Source: Acidovorax sp. NB1 (GTDB lineage: Bacteria > Pseudomonadota > Gammaproteobacteria > Burkholderiales > Burkholderiaceae_C). From it: 64,000 nt of DNA. The DNA lies in contig NZ_BJHU01000026.1 in the NCBI RefSeq assembly GCF_005405905.1, positions 205,108-269,107 of the forward strand, written 5' to 3'. The notes under the pieces were generated by a model. That model did no database searches and had not been told where the DNA came from. It saw only the letters and a list, made by a program, of their open reading frames with translations. How positions within the stretch are numbered: position 1 is the stretch's first letter; every line of letters begins with the position of its first letter. Below are positions 16,979 to 25,658 of this stretch, one piece after another. The translations under genes and the position numbers were made by a program.

Positions 16979-17051
16979 TTGGGCTGTGATTCTCCGCTCC
17001 AGCGCTGCCCTGGCAGGTGCACGGGGCGTTGTGGGGCGGCCGTGCGGGGTA

Positions 17052-17768
17052 TCAATGCGCGCGCATCTTGGCGCGCAGGCGGGCGATGGATTGGCTGTGC
17101 AACTGGCACACCCGGGATTCCGTTACGCCAAGCACCGCCGCGATCTCCTTGAGATTCATGTCGTGCTCGTAGTACATGCCCATGATGTGCTGCTCGCGTT
17201 CGGGCAGGCTCTTGATGGCGTTGACCAGTGACATCTTGAGCCGCTGGTCGCGCAGCAACTCGACCGGGTCGGCATCGGCATCGGCGACATGGCGGTCCAG
17301 AAACCCGTCGTCATCGTCGTTGCCATGGGTCATGTCTTCCAGGTACACCAGCTGGGTGCCTCGGACCTTGCCCAGCAGGTTCTGATAGTCGGGCAGGCTC
17401 ATGCCCATTTCGCTGGCGATTTCTGATTCGAGCGGGCTGCGGCCCAGCTTCTGCTCCAGCCGGTGCACCGCGTGCTCGATGTCTTTCTGGCTCTTGCGCG
17501 AGCTGCGGCTCATCCAGTCGCCCTCGCGCAGTTCGTCGAGCATAGCGCCCCGGATGCGCTGAGTGGCAAAGGTCTCGAACTGCACGCCCTGGGCCACTTC
17601 GTAGCGCGAAAGCGCTTCGGCCAGGCCCATCATGCCGACCTGGATCAGATCATCCAGTTCGACATTGGGCGGCAGCTTGGCGATCATGTGGTGCGCAATT
17701 CTCCGGACCAGCGGGACATGCTGGCGGATCATCGCATCACGATCGAGCTGGCCTTTGGCGGTGTACAT
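17052..17768 (-). CDS. fliA: flagellar sigma factor FliA (sigma-28)
   Basis: 238 residues from the ATG at 17768 (MYTAKGQLDRDAMIRQ), with GGAGAAG 8 bp upstream; a TTG seven codons earlier is also in frame. Region 2 is clear (VPLVRRIAHHMIAKLPPNVE, LDDLIQVGMMGLAEALSRYE, FETFATQRIRGAMLDELREG) and region 4 ends ESRVCQLHSQSIARLRAKM. It directs RNA polymerase to late flagellar promoters such as those listed before flgM and fliC2. It is the last gene of the flhB-flhA-flhF-flhG-fliA operon, 27 bp after the flhG-like gene. Confidence 0.97.
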   Translation of the reverse strand: MYTAKGQLDRDAMIRQHVPLVRRIAHHMIAKLPPNVELDDLIQVGMMGLAEALSRYEVAQGVQFETFATQRIRGAMLDELREGDWMSRSSRKSQKDIEHAVHRLEQKLGRSPLESEIASEMGMSLPDYQNLLGKVRGTQLVYLEDMTHGNDDDDGFLDRHVADADADPVELLRDQRLKMSLVNAIKSLPEREQHIMGMYYEHDMNLKEIAAVLGVTESRVCQLHSQSIARLRAKMRAH

Positions 17769-17795
17769 CAGATCAACTTCTCCGGACAAATCAGA

Positions 17796-18593
17796 TCAAT
17801 GGCTCCGGACAAAATGCGCAGGCAGGCCAGTCAGGTTGCTGGGGGGCAGCGCAGTCAGCGATCCGTTCATGGTGCCCGCATTTTCCAGCAGTTGCAAGGC
17901 CAGGCGCTGAAGCTCCTGGGGGCTCTGGGTGGCGATGGTGGTGGTCCGCACAGGCCCGCCCAGGTGGCGCTCCGCGCAAGCCTGCAGCGTCATCAGCTGC
18001 GACTGGGCCTTGCGGCGCTCTGCCGCCGTGTTGCTGTGCAGCAAAGCGGCCACCATGCAGGGCAGTCCGGTGTGCAGGGCGATCTGCTTGAGGCTCTTGT
18101 AGCTGTTCATCACACCCGCTGCACCGCCGCCCATGACCACCAGCGGCACCGTGGCGGTGTGGGTCAGCAAGGGCCCCAGGGTGGCGGCGGGGGCGTGGAT
18201 CACCATCAGACCGTAGGTTCGGAAGTAGGGCAGCAAGCCCTCCATGGGAGAACGCGTGGTATCGCCCGCTGTGCGGCTGAGGTGCTGCAAGCCCTTGGCC
18301 GCCGGGATCACGGCAAGCGAGGATGCCGTGGCCCCCAGGTTCAGGTGGGCGCCGTCGTTCCATGAAGCGTGTTGCAGCAGGTGGAGGAGGCCTGGGCTGT
18401 CGTCGGTCTCGTAGGCCGTGCCGTCCAGCACCACCACGGGGTAACCCAGCCGCTGCAGGCTGGCGCAGATCTGCCAAAGCGTTTCCAGGCCGCTGCCGGT
18501 GTTGCCCTGACTGGCCACGGCCAGCATCCGCAGCTCGGCCTGGGGTGTGAAGCTGTGCAGCCCGGCGGCCTGGTGAAAGCCCAGATCAAGCAT
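17796..18593 (-). CDS. FlhG/FleN-like protein lacking a Walker A motif
   Basis: 265 residues in the exact place of flhG, between flhF (8-bp overlap) and fliA. The N-terminus has HQAAGLHSF, resembling the FlhG DQAxGLR motif that stimulates FlhF. It is followed by ELRMLAVASQGNTGSGLETL and LQRLGYPVVVLDGTAYETDD, which line up with the MinD-type core (strand, P-loop, helix, strand with Asp). The P-loop KGGxGK(T/S) is replaced by NTGSGLETL with no Lys, so ATP binding is doubtful. Related families use FlhG with FlhF to set flagellar number and place. I infer a diverged, possibly non-ATPase FlhG; another scaffold protein is possible. Confidence 0.6.
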   Translation of the reverse strand: MLDLGFHQAAGLHSFTPQAELRMLAVASQGNTGSGLETLWQICASLQRLGYPVVVLDGTAYETDDSPGLLHLLQHASWNDGAHLNLGATASSLAVIPAAKGLQHLSRTAGDTTRSPMEGLLPYFRTYGLMVIHAPAATLGPLLTHTATVPLVVMGGGAAGVMNSYKSLKQIALHTGLPCMVAALLHSNTAAERRKAQSQLMTLQACAERHLGGPVRTTTIATQSPQELQRLALQLLENAGTMNGSLTALPPSNLTGLPAHFVRSH

Positions 18594-20109
18594 CGACGAG
18601 TCCCCCCTCGGTGATGGTGTCGGGCGAGTGCGAGAAGAAGAAGTTCAGGTCGGTGGCCTTGGGGTCGAACGCCGACTTGGCCGGGGCGCGCATCGAGGTG
18701 CTGATGAGCTGTTGGGCGTTGGCACGCTCCCAGTCTTCGGGCACACGCTGGCCATTGGTCACGCCGCGCAGCACCATCTGGTGGCGGATCAGCGCGTCGA
18801 TCGCGGGGCCCAGCTTCACGGCCTCGTCCACTTTGGACAGGATGGCCTGCTGCGAGCCGTCGGTCTTGAAGGCGGTGAGCACATCGTCCAGCGTATCGCC
18901 ATGGCAGCCCGCGTTGAGCACCAGCAGGCGGTTCACGTGGGGCAGGTCCAGCACGTCCAGCATGTCGCGCTTGCGGGGGTCGCGCGGGGCGACGCCGGTG
19001 GTGTCAATGAGCACCATTTTCTTGCCAGACAGCAAACCAAGCAGGTCTTGCAGCGCGGCGCGGTCGTGCGCCAGGTGGGCCACGATGCCCAGCATGCGGC
19101 CATAGGTGCGCAGCTGCTCATGCGCGCCCACGCGGTAGGTATCGAGCGTGATCAGGCCCACGCTGCCGGGGCCGTGGATGCGCGCGCACATGGCGGCCAG
19201 CTTGGCGGTGGTGGTGGTCTTGCCCACACCGGTGGAGCCCACCATGGCAAAGATGCCGCCCTGTTCGTACAGCGGGGGCTCGGCCTGGTCGGTCTTGAGA
19301 TTGCGCTCCAGCACCTCCATCAGCCAGCGCACCGATTCGGCGGCCGACAGCTCTTCGGGCATGCGTTCCAGCACCGCGCGCGCCAGCGAAGGCGAGTAGC
19401 CCGCGCGGATCATCTTGAGCATGAGGTTGGACTGGATCGGGTTCTGGCGCGCCTGACCCAGCCAGGCCAGCGTGTTGAAACGGTCTTCGATCAACTCCTT
19501 CATGGAGTGCAGCTCGTTCATCAGGCTTTGCTGGTTGTTCGACTGGATCAGGTGGGCGTTGGACGCTTCCTGCCGACGGCGGGGCGGCTCTGGCGGGATG
19601 TCCATGGGGATGGTGCGCAGCGGGTTGTGGCGCGCCACGGCAGCCGCCGGGGCGGGCATGCGCTCGCGCTCGCGTTCAGGCTCCTGGTCGCGGCTGCGCT
19701 CCGACAGCGTCGGTGCTTCCGCAGCGCCATGCAGGGCTTCGTGGCGGCGGCGCAGCATGCGTTCGCGCACGTAGTCCTGGAAGGACAGCGTGCTCATCGC
19801 CAGCTGTTCGGTGTCTTCTTCCACCGGGTTGCGGCCCAGGCCTGCCAATGCTGCCTGGCTGGCCAGGTTGCTGGCGCGAGCAGGTTGCGCGTTGCGGGGG
19901 CTGCTGGGGGCCAGCAGCGGCGCACTGGAGGTATTGCCTGCACTACCACCGCCGTCCAGGGCGGAGAGCGTGTCTTCGGCCGTGGCCACCACTTCGACGC
20001 CATTGGCGGTCGGGCGGTTGGACAGGATCAGTGTGCCGTCGCCAAAGGCCATGCGCGCCTTGGCCAGAGCCTCCCGGGAGGTGGGGGCGGTAAAGCGTTT
20101 GATGTTCAT
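18586..20109 (-). CDS. flhF: SRP-type GTPase FlhF
   Basis: 507 residues. The N-terminal B region (MNIKRFTAPTSREALAKARM) is followed by a long, low-complexity linker (about 50-190). The C-terminal NG domain has G1 GSTGVGKTT at 291-299, LITLDTYRVGAHEQLRTYGR, and VLIDTTGVAPRD as G3. FlhF directs flagellar placement and export-gate assembly at the membrane. It overlaps flhA by 4 bp and the flhG-like gene by 8 bp, so translation of the three is coupled. Confidence 0.95.
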   Translation of the reverse strand: MNIKRFTAPTSREALAKARMAFGDGTLILSNRPTANGVEVVATAEDTLSALDGGGSAGNTSSAPLLAPSSPRNAQPARASNLASQAALAGLGRNPVEEDTEQLAMSTLSFQDYVRERMLRRRHEALHGAAEAPTLSERSRDQEPERERERMPAPAAAVARHNPLRTIPMDIPPEPPRRRQEASNAHLIQSNNQQSLMNELHSMKELIEDRFNTLAWLGQARQNPIQSNLMLKMIRAGYSPSLARAVLERMPEELSAAESVRWLMEVLERNLKTDQAEPPLYEQGGIFAMVGSTGVGKTTTTAKLAAMCARIHGPGSVGLITLDTYRVGAHEQLRTYGRMLGIVAHLAHDRAALQDLLGLLSGKKMVLIDTTGVAPRDPRKRDMLDVLDLPHVNRLLVLNAGCHGDTLDDVLTAFKTDGSQQAILSKVDEAVKLGPAIDALIRHQMVLRGVTNGQRVPEDWERANAQQLISTSMRAPAKSAFDPKATDLNFFFSHSPDTITEGGLVDA

Positions 20110-22184
20110 GATGCACCTTTAAGGATCGGCCCAATACGGATGGTGTGGGTCTCTGGAATTTCACTGTGCGCAAGCACCTGCAGGCGGGGCGCCACGCGGC
20201 GCACCAGGCGGGAGATGGCATTGCGGATCTGGTCGGGAACCAGCAGGCAGGCGGGCAGGCCCATCTCTTCCTGCTTGAGGGCCACTTCGGCCGCCTTCTG
20301 CGTGAGGATGTCGGCCACGCCGGGGTCGAGCGCAGGGCCTGCCGTGTTGCCCAGGGCCTGCACCAGAAGGCGCTCCAGCCCGGGTTCGATGGCGATGACG
20401 TTGAGTTCGCGTGTGGGGCCGTAGATTTGCTGGACGATGGCGGGCGACAGCGCAATGCGCACGCGGCGGGCCAGCTCGACCGGGTCGGAGACCGCACCGG
20501 CATGTTCGGCCAGCGTCTCGATGATGGTGCGGATATCGCGGATGTGCACAGACTCCTCCAGCAGCAGCTGGAGGACTTTCTGGAACGTTGCGATGGAGAC
20601 CATTTTCGGGACCACTTCTTCGATGAGCTTGGGAGCCAGCTTGGCCACGTGTTCCACCAGTTGCTGCGTTTCCGTGCGACTGAGGAGCTTGGCTGCCTGC
20701 ACTTGCATCAAGTGTGACAAATGGGTGGCCATCACGGTTTCGGAATCAACGACCGTAAAACCCGCCATTTGTGCGGCTTCCTTCTGCCGGTCGTCGATCC
20801 AGTGTGCTGGCAGGCCAAAGGCTGGGTCGGTGGTGGGCGTGCCGATGAGCGGCGTGGTGATGCCGCCGGGGTTGATGGCCAGGAACATGCCGGGGAAGGC
20901 CTCGCCTTCGCCCACCACCACGCCGCGCAGCGTGATGCGGTAGCCGCTGGGTTTCAGTTCGAGGTTGTCGCGCACATGCACGGCGGGGGGCAGGAAGCCG
21001 ACCTCCTGCGCAAACTTGCGGCGCACGCCCTTGATGCGGGTCAGCAGGTCGCCTTGGCGGCTCTTGTCCACCAGACTGATCAGGCGGTAGCCCAGCTCCA
21101 GGCCCAGCAGGTCCACGGGCTGCAGGTCGTCCCAGGTTGCTTCGCCGTCGCCCACAGGGGCCGGGGGCGCTTCGACTTCCGGCGGTACCTTCTGGCGTTC
21201 GTGCAGCAGCCAGGCGCCGTAGCCCAGCAGGCCGCCCATGGTCAGGAACACCACGTGGGGCATGCCGGGGATCAGGCCCAGCAGCACCAGGATGGCCGCT
21301 GTGACGCCCAGCACGCGGGGCGACATGAACAGCTGCTGCACGATCTGGCGGCCCATGTCGTGGTCCTTGCCCACACGCGAGATCACCATGGCGGCTGCCA
21401 CCGAGATCAGCAGGCCGGGGATCTGTGCCACCAGCGCATCGCCAACCGCCAGCAGGATGTAGCTGTCGGCTGCCTTGCCCGCCGACAGGCCGTGCTGCAG
21501 CATGCCAATCGCAAAACCGCCCACGATGTTGATCAGCAGGATCAAGATGCCGGCGACGGCGTCGCCGCGCACGAACTTGGAGGCACCGTCCATCGACCCA
21601 AAGAAGTTGGCTTCTTCGGCCACCTCGGCGCGGCGGCGCTTGGCTTCTTTTTCGTCGATCAGGCCTGCGTTCAGGTCGGCATCCACCGCCATCTGCTTGC
21701 CGGGCATGGCGTCCAGGGTGAAGCGCGCCGACACCTCGGCAATGCGCTCGGCGCCCTTGGTAATCACCACGAAGTTGATCACCACCAGGATGGCGAACAC
21801 GATCAGGCCCACCGCAAAGTTGCCGCCGATCAGGAAGTGGCCAAAGGCCTCGATCACCGCGCCTGCGGCGCCTGGGCCGGTATGGCCCTCGAGCAGCACC
21901 ACGCGGGTGGAGGCCACGTTCAGCGACAGGCGCATCAGCGTGGTGAGCAGCAGCACCGAAGGAAACGCAGCGAAATCCAGCGGGCGCAGCATGTAGGCCG
22001 CCACCATCATCACCATCAGCGCCACGGCGATGTTGAGCGTAAAGAACGCGTCCAGCATCCAGGGAGGGATGGGCAGCACCATCAGCGCCAGGATGGCCAC
22101 CACCAGCAACGGGGCCGACAGCCCCTGGAGGGCGCCGGCATTGGAGCCCGCCCATTGCTGTAAAGACTTTACGGAGGTGTTCAT
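20106..22184 (-). CDS. flhA: export gate protein FlhA
   Basis: 692 residues, normal for FlhA. Eight transmembrane helices occupy about residues 20-330. The conserved cytoplasmic loop RFTLDAMPGKQMAVDADLNA then GLIDEKEAKRRRAEVAEEAN (about 150-190) is diagnostic. The C-terminal half is the cytosolic docking domain for chaperone-substrate complexes (LVQALGNTAGPALDPGVAD and others). It overlaps flhB by 4 bp at its start and flhF by 4 bp at its end. Confidence 0.97.
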   Translation of the reverse strand: MNTSVKSLQQWAGSNAGALQGLSAPLLVVAILALMVLPIPPWMLDAFFTLNIAVALMVMMVAAYMLRPLDFAAFPSVLLLTTLMRLSLNVASTRVVLLEGHTGPGAAGAVIEAFGHFLIGGNFAVGLIVFAILVVINFVVITKGAERIAEVSARFTLDAMPGKQMAVDADLNAGLIDEKEAKRRRAEVAEEANFFGSMDGASKFVRGDAVAGILILLINIVGGFAIGMLQHGLSAGKAADSYILLAVGDALVAQIPGLLISVAAAMVISRVGKDHDMGRQIVQQLFMSPRVLGVTAAILVLLGLIPGMPHVVFLTMGGLLGYGAWLLHERQKVPPEVEAPPAPVGDGEATWDDLQPVDLLGLELGYRLISLVDKSRQGDLLTRIKGVRRKFAQEVGFLPPAVHVRDNLELKPSGYRITLRGVVVGEGEAFPGMFLAINPGGITTPLIGTPTTDPAFGLPAHWIDDRQKEAAQMAGFTVVDSETVMATHLSHLMQVQAAKLLSRTETQQLVEHVAKLAPKLIEEVVPKMVSIATFQKVLQLLLEESVHIRDIRTIIETLAEHAGAVSDPVELARRVRIALSPAIVQQIYGPTRELNVIAIEPGLERLLVQALGNTAGPALDPGVADILTQKAAEVALKQEEMGLPACLLVPDQIRNAISRLVRRVAPRLQVLAHSEIPETHTIRIGPILKGAS

Positions 22185-23335
22185 GCGGCAGCACCTTGCA
22201 CGGGAGTGCGGTTCAGCGGATCGAGTTCAGGCGGCACATAGGGCTCCACCAGGCTGTCGGGCATGCGGCCTTCGCCGCGCAGGGCGGCCTTGAGGCGGTA
22301 CACATAGGCCAGCACCTGGGCCACGGCGGTGTAGAGCGTGGCGGGGATGGCCTGGTCCAGTTCGGCGTGGGCATACAGCGCACGGGCCAGCATGGGCGAC
22401 TGCAGCACGGGCACGTTGTGCTCGCGGGCCACGTCACGGATCTTCATGGCGACGAGGTCGGTGCCGCGCGAGATGACCTGGGGAGCACTCATGGTCTTGT
22501 CGTCGTACTTGAGCGCCACCGCATAGTGGGTGGGGTTCATGACCACGAAGTCGGCCTTGGGCACGGCGGCCACGCTGGCGCGGTCGGCGATCTCGCGCTG
22601 CTTCTGGCGGATGCGGCCCTTGGTGTGCGGGTTGCCGTCGGATTCCTTGTGTTCCTGCTTGACCTCTTCGTGCGACATCTTGAGGCGGTCCTTGAAGAAG
22701 AACGCCTGCAGGGGCACGTCCACCAGCGCGGCCAGGAACACGACCAGCAGAAGCAGGCTCATGCCCGAGGTCAGCCAGTCGGCCACTTGCCGGATGGCCA
22801 GGGGCGAGGGTTGCAGCACCAGCATGGCCACGGCCTCGATGCTGTTGCCGATGAACTTCCAGGCCACCCAGGTCAGGATCGCGCTCATGAGCACCATCTT
22901 GGCCACGTTGGCCATCTGCTGCTTGGAAAACAGGTTGGCCAGGCCCGAGATGGGGTTCAGGCGGTTGAACTGGGGGGCGATGGGCTTGGTGCTGAGGATC
23001 CAGCCGCCTGCGCCGATGGCGCTGATGACGGCGGCTGCGCTGGTGAGCAGCGCAAACGCCATGCTGGCCGCCGCACCCACGATCACCATGTCCTGCAGGC
23101 GCTGGAGCATGGTGCCCGGCGCCATGACGGTGGCTGCGTTGAAAGCCAGCTGCTGGCTCATGGCCTTTTGCAGGTGGTCCATGAGCTGGGGGGCCATCAG
23201 CAGCATGCAGGCCGCGCCAGCGCCCAGGATGGCCAGGTGCGACAGATCGCGCGAGCGTGCCCCTTGGCCGTCTTCGCGCGCTTTCTGCAGCTTGCGCTCT
23301 GACGCGGGGAGGCTTTTTTCTTGGCTGGATTCCAT
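22181..23335 (-). CDS. flhB: export gate switch protein FlhB
   Basis: 384 residues. Four transmembrane segments lie in about 35-210. The cytoplasmic domain contains the autocleavage motif NPTH (N267-P268 cut site) within FVVMNPTHYAVALKYD. FlhB switches export from rod/hook to filament substrates with FliK. The start MESSQEKSLPASERKLQKAR fits the family N-terminus (TExPTxKKLxxAR). It is the first gene of flhB-flhA-flhF-flhG-fliA; a 231-bp gap separates it from cheZ. Confidence 0.97.
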   Translation of the reverse strand: MESSQEKSLPASERKLQKAREDGQGARSRDLSHLAILGAGAACMLLMAPQLMDHLQKAMSQQLAFNAATVMAPGTMLQRLQDMVIVGAAASMAFALLTSAAAVISAIGAGGWILSTKPIAPQFNRLNPISGLANLFSKQQMANVAKMVLMSAILTWVAWKFIGNSIEAVAMLVLQPSPLAIRQVADWLTSGMSLLLLVVFLAALVDVPLQAFFFKDRLKMSHEEVKQEHKESDGNPHTKGRIRQKQREIADRASVAAVPKADFVVMNPTHYAVALKYDDKTMSAPQVISRGTDLVAMKIRDVAREHNVPVLQSPMLARALYAHAELDQAIPATLYTAVAQVLAYVYRLKAALRGEGRMPDSLVEPYVPPELDPLNRTPVQGAAA

Positions 23336-23400
23336 GGTGGCATGACGGCGCTGGTGTCATGCCATTGTCGTGAGCGACCTGGAAATCTAAAGCTGGATAA

Positions 23401-23416
23401 GGGGGCTGCGGCCCCC
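23401..23416 (-). terminator. GC hairpin between cheZ and flhB
   Basis: GGGGGC-TGCG-GCCCCC forms a perfect 6-bp stem. The T-rich side is better on the plus strand (TCTTTTCC), weaker on the minus strand (TTAT). It lies between the cheZ stop and the flhB start, so it could limit read-through from motAB-cheYZ into flhB. Function is inferred. Confidence 0.4.
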
Positions 23417-23495
23417 TCTTTTCCGTGCTGCCGCCGGTGGTGCGAGCGGCGCCCGGGAGCCCGCCAGGGGGCGCTCAAGCCAGGAGGGTAATGCT

Positions 23496-23546
23496 AAAAA
23501 TGATAGCTACAAACGCTTGATGGACACGCGCAGGCAGCCATTTTTA
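23496..23546 (-). repeat. dispersed ~50-bp repeat, copy 2
   Basis: On the minus strand it reads AAAATGGCTGCCTGCGCG, then TGTCCATCAAGCGTTTG, then TAGCTATCATTTTT. The block CCATCAAGCG and the end GCTATCA are shared with copies at 41270, 52336 and 28503. It lies in the cheZ-flhB gap, 20 bp from the cheZ stop. Confidence 0.75.
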
Positions 23547-23566
23547 ATGGCAAAACCTGGCGTTGA

Positions 23567-24187
23567 TCAGAATCCCAGGCTGGCCAGCAGGTCGTCCACC
23601 TGCGACTGGTCGGTGACCACGTCGGGGGTGTTCTCCGGGTCCACCACCGGGCCTTGCAGGTGAACGGGCTTGGCCTCAGCCGCAGGCACCTGGGCGGTGG
23701 GCGGTGCGGTCTGGATAAGCAACTGCACCAGCTGCTCTTCGATGGTGGCCGCCAGGTTCACCACACGCGCAATCACCTGGCCGGTGAGGTCGTGGAAGTC
23801 CTGCGCCATCATGATCTCGGTGAGGTGCGTGTCGGCTTCCTTGGTCACACGCTCCACGTCGGTCAGGAAGTTGAAAATTTCACCCTTGGCCACGGCAGCC
23901 ACCGGGTCGGCGACCAGCGAGCCGACGACCCGCCGCGTCTCGGCGGCGATGAAGTCGTGCTGGGCCTTGGCCTGCTCCACGCGACTGAGCACTTTTTCGG
24001 CTGCTTCGCCGGTCAGGCGGGCGATGTAGGACAGGCGGCTCTGCGCATCTGGCAGTTGGCCCATCGAACCGCGCAGCTTGTCGGCGTAGCCGAGCTCGTT
24101 GAGCGAATCGTGCAGCTGGCGGGTCAGCAGGCCAATCTTGTGGTGTACATCGGCAGGCGGCTGGCTGTGGTCCGGTGTGGCATCCAT
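23567..24187 (-). CDS. cheZ: CheY-P phosphatase CheZ
   Basis: 206 residues. The catalytic helix reads AQDFHDLTGQVIARV; D133 and Q137 correspond to E. coli CheZ D143 and Q147. The C-terminus VDDLLASLGF is the CheY-binding tail, nearly identical in pattern to the enteric one. CheZ dephosphorylates CheY-P and ends the tumble signal. It follows cheY by 4 bp, and the two are the last genes of motA-motB-cheY-cheZ. Confidence 0.96.
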   Translation of the reverse strand: MDATPDHSQPPADVHHKIGLLTRQLHDSLNELGYADKLRGSMGQLPDAQSRLSYIARLTGEAAEKVLSRVEQAKAQHDFIAAETRRVVGSLVADPVAAVAKGEIFNFLTDVERVTKEADTHLTEIMMAQDFHDLTGQVIARVVNLAATIEEQLVQLLIQTAPPTAQVPAAEAKPVHLQGPVVDPENTPDVVTDQSQVDDLLASLGF

Positions 24188-24191
24188 GATG

Positions 24192-24578
24192 TCATAACCC
24201 CATCTTCTTCAGAATCAAGGTCACCTTTTCTTCGAGGGTTGCCTTGGTAAAGGGCTTGACGATGTAGCCTGCGGCACCCCCTTGGGCGGCGGCAACGATG
24301 TCTTCCTTGCGGGCCTCGGCGGTCACCATCAGCACGGGCAGGTGTTTGAGTTTGTCGTCCTTCTTGATCTCGGCCAGCAACTGGAACCCGTTCATGTTGG
24401 GCATGTTGATGTCGGTCACCACGAAGTCGAACTTGCCGTTGCGCAGCTTGTTCAGGGCTGCCACGCCATCCTCGGCCTCGTCGGCATCGGCAAACCCGCT
24501 TTCTTTGAGCAGGTTGCGCACGATGCGTCGCATGGTGGAGAAGTCGTCAACGATCAGAAAACGAAGGGCTGTGGTCAC
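24192..24578 (-). CDS. cheY: chemotaxis response regulator CheY (first copy)
   Basis: 128 residues. The acidic pocket D11-D12, phospho-acceptor D56 ([12 protein letters not shown]), T86 and K108 are all present. The sequence ([40 protein letters not shown]) is the classic motor-binding CheY. Phosphorylated by CheA, it binds FliM at the motor. Co-location with cheZ and motAB makes this the likely main motor regulator, while a second, more distant CheY sits beside cheA. Confidence 0.97.
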   Translation of the reverse strand: MTTALRFLIVDDFSTMRRIVRNLLKESGFADADEAEDGVAALNKLRNGKFDFVVTDINMPNMNGFQLLAEIKKDDKLKHLPVLMVTAEARKEDIVAAAQGGAAGYIVKPFTKATLEEKVTLILKKMGL

Positions 24579-24650
24579 TTGGGACCCTTTCGGTCGAGAA
24601 TTACTGTAGGCATTGTCATGGGTGGCAGGTTAGGTGACAAGTCGTAACTG

Positions 24651-25583
24651 TTACCTGCGTGGGGGGGGATTTTCCCGCTTTTCATTCAGCAGTTCTGTCG
24701 AAGTGATTTCGGGGATCCCTTTGCCCATGAGACGTTCTTCGGCTTCGCGGGTCAACACCGTGATGGTGATGCGCCGGTTGGCGGGTGCGCGCGGGTTGTT
24801 TGGCTCCAGCAGGTCGCTGGCCGCCAGGCCCACCACACGGCCCAGTTTAGCGTCTGGCATGCCGGCCGAGACCAGTTCGCGCCGCGTGGCGTTGGCGCGG
24901 TCGGCCGACAGCTCCCAGTTGCTGTAGCCGCGCTCGCTGTTGCCATAGGGCACGGCATCGGTGTGGCCCGCCAGGCTGATGCGGTTTTCCACGCCCCCAA
25001 GCGCAGAGCCGATCTCGCGCAGGATGTCGCGCATGTAGGGTTTTACCAACGCACTGCCGCTGTCAAACATGGGGCGGTTCTGGTCGTCGATGATCTGGAT
25101 CTGCAGGCCGTCGGGGGTGATGTCGATGCGGATCTGCGACTTGTATTCATTCAGGCGCGGGTTTTCGGTGATGAGCGCGTCGATCTTGGCTTCCAGGGCC
25201 TTGATGCGGTCCAGGTCCTGCTTGGCGCGCTCGGCCCGCGCAGCGTCGATGCTCATGCGGCGCTGCTTGGCCTCTTCCATCTCGGCGCGCCGCACCTGTC
25301 CGTGCACTTTGGCCAGGTCGTTGCCGCCGCCCGGAATCACGCTGGAGCTGTTGCCCGAGCCGTCCCCACCGGTCATCGCCACCTTGAGCGGCGACGCGAA
25401 ATACGCCGCAATCCCCTGCAGCTCGCCCTTGGCCGTGGAGCCCAGCAGCCACATCAGCAGGAAGAACGCCATCATGGCCGTCACGAAGTCGGCATACGCG
25501 ATCTTCCAGGCGCCGCCGTGCACGGCGTGGCCGCCTTTCTTGACGCGCTTGATGATGATGGGCTGTAGTTTCTTTTCTGCCAT
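24651..25583 (-). CDS. motB: stator protein MotB
   Basis: 310 residues. Basic N-terminus, then one transmembrane helix with the proton-carrying Asp (YADFVTAMMAFFLLMWLL; D32). The C-terminal OmpA-like peptidoglycan-binding domain has LAGHTDAVPYGN and NWELSADRANATRRELVSAG. An Asp-based channel with this helix indicates proton drive. MotB anchors the stator to the cell wall. It lies 75 bp after motA and 72 bp before cheY. Confidence 0.97.
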   Translation of the reverse strand: MAEKKLQPIIIKRVKKGGHAVHGGAWKIAYADFVTAMMAFFLLMWLLGSTAKGELQGIAAYFASPLKVAMTGGDGSGNSSSVIPGGGNDLAKVHGQVRRAEMEEAKQRRMSIDAARAERAKQDLDRIKALEAKIDALITENPRLNEYKSQIRIDITPDGLQIQIIDDQNRPMFDSGSALVKPYMRDILREIGSALGGVENRISLAGHTDAVPYGNSERGYSNWELSADRANATRRELVSAGMPDAKLGRVVGLAASDLLEPNNPRAPANRRITITVLTREAEERLMGKGIPEITSTELLNEKRENPPPRR

Positions 25584-25658
25584 GGCGCTCAGGGATCAGG
25601 TGGGGTGTTCGCTGCTCCTGGTGAGGGACGGGGTTGCAGTGGTTATCTGTTCTGGTGA

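Noticed and set aside
17769..17789. TTG-initiated longer FliA
   Set aside because: The seven extra residues are not typical of FliA, and the ATG at 17768 has GGAGAAG at 8 bp.
18628..22163. Long open frames (598 and 480 codons) opposite flhF and flhA
   Set aside because: Antisense shadows with His/Gln-rich composition and no recognisable domain, while flhF and flhA carry full family motifs.
20721..22163. Search for tRNA and other RNA genes across the window
   Set aside because: No cloverleaf, rRNA or riboswitch pattern was recognised anywhere; this was a reading by eye and could miss small RNAs.
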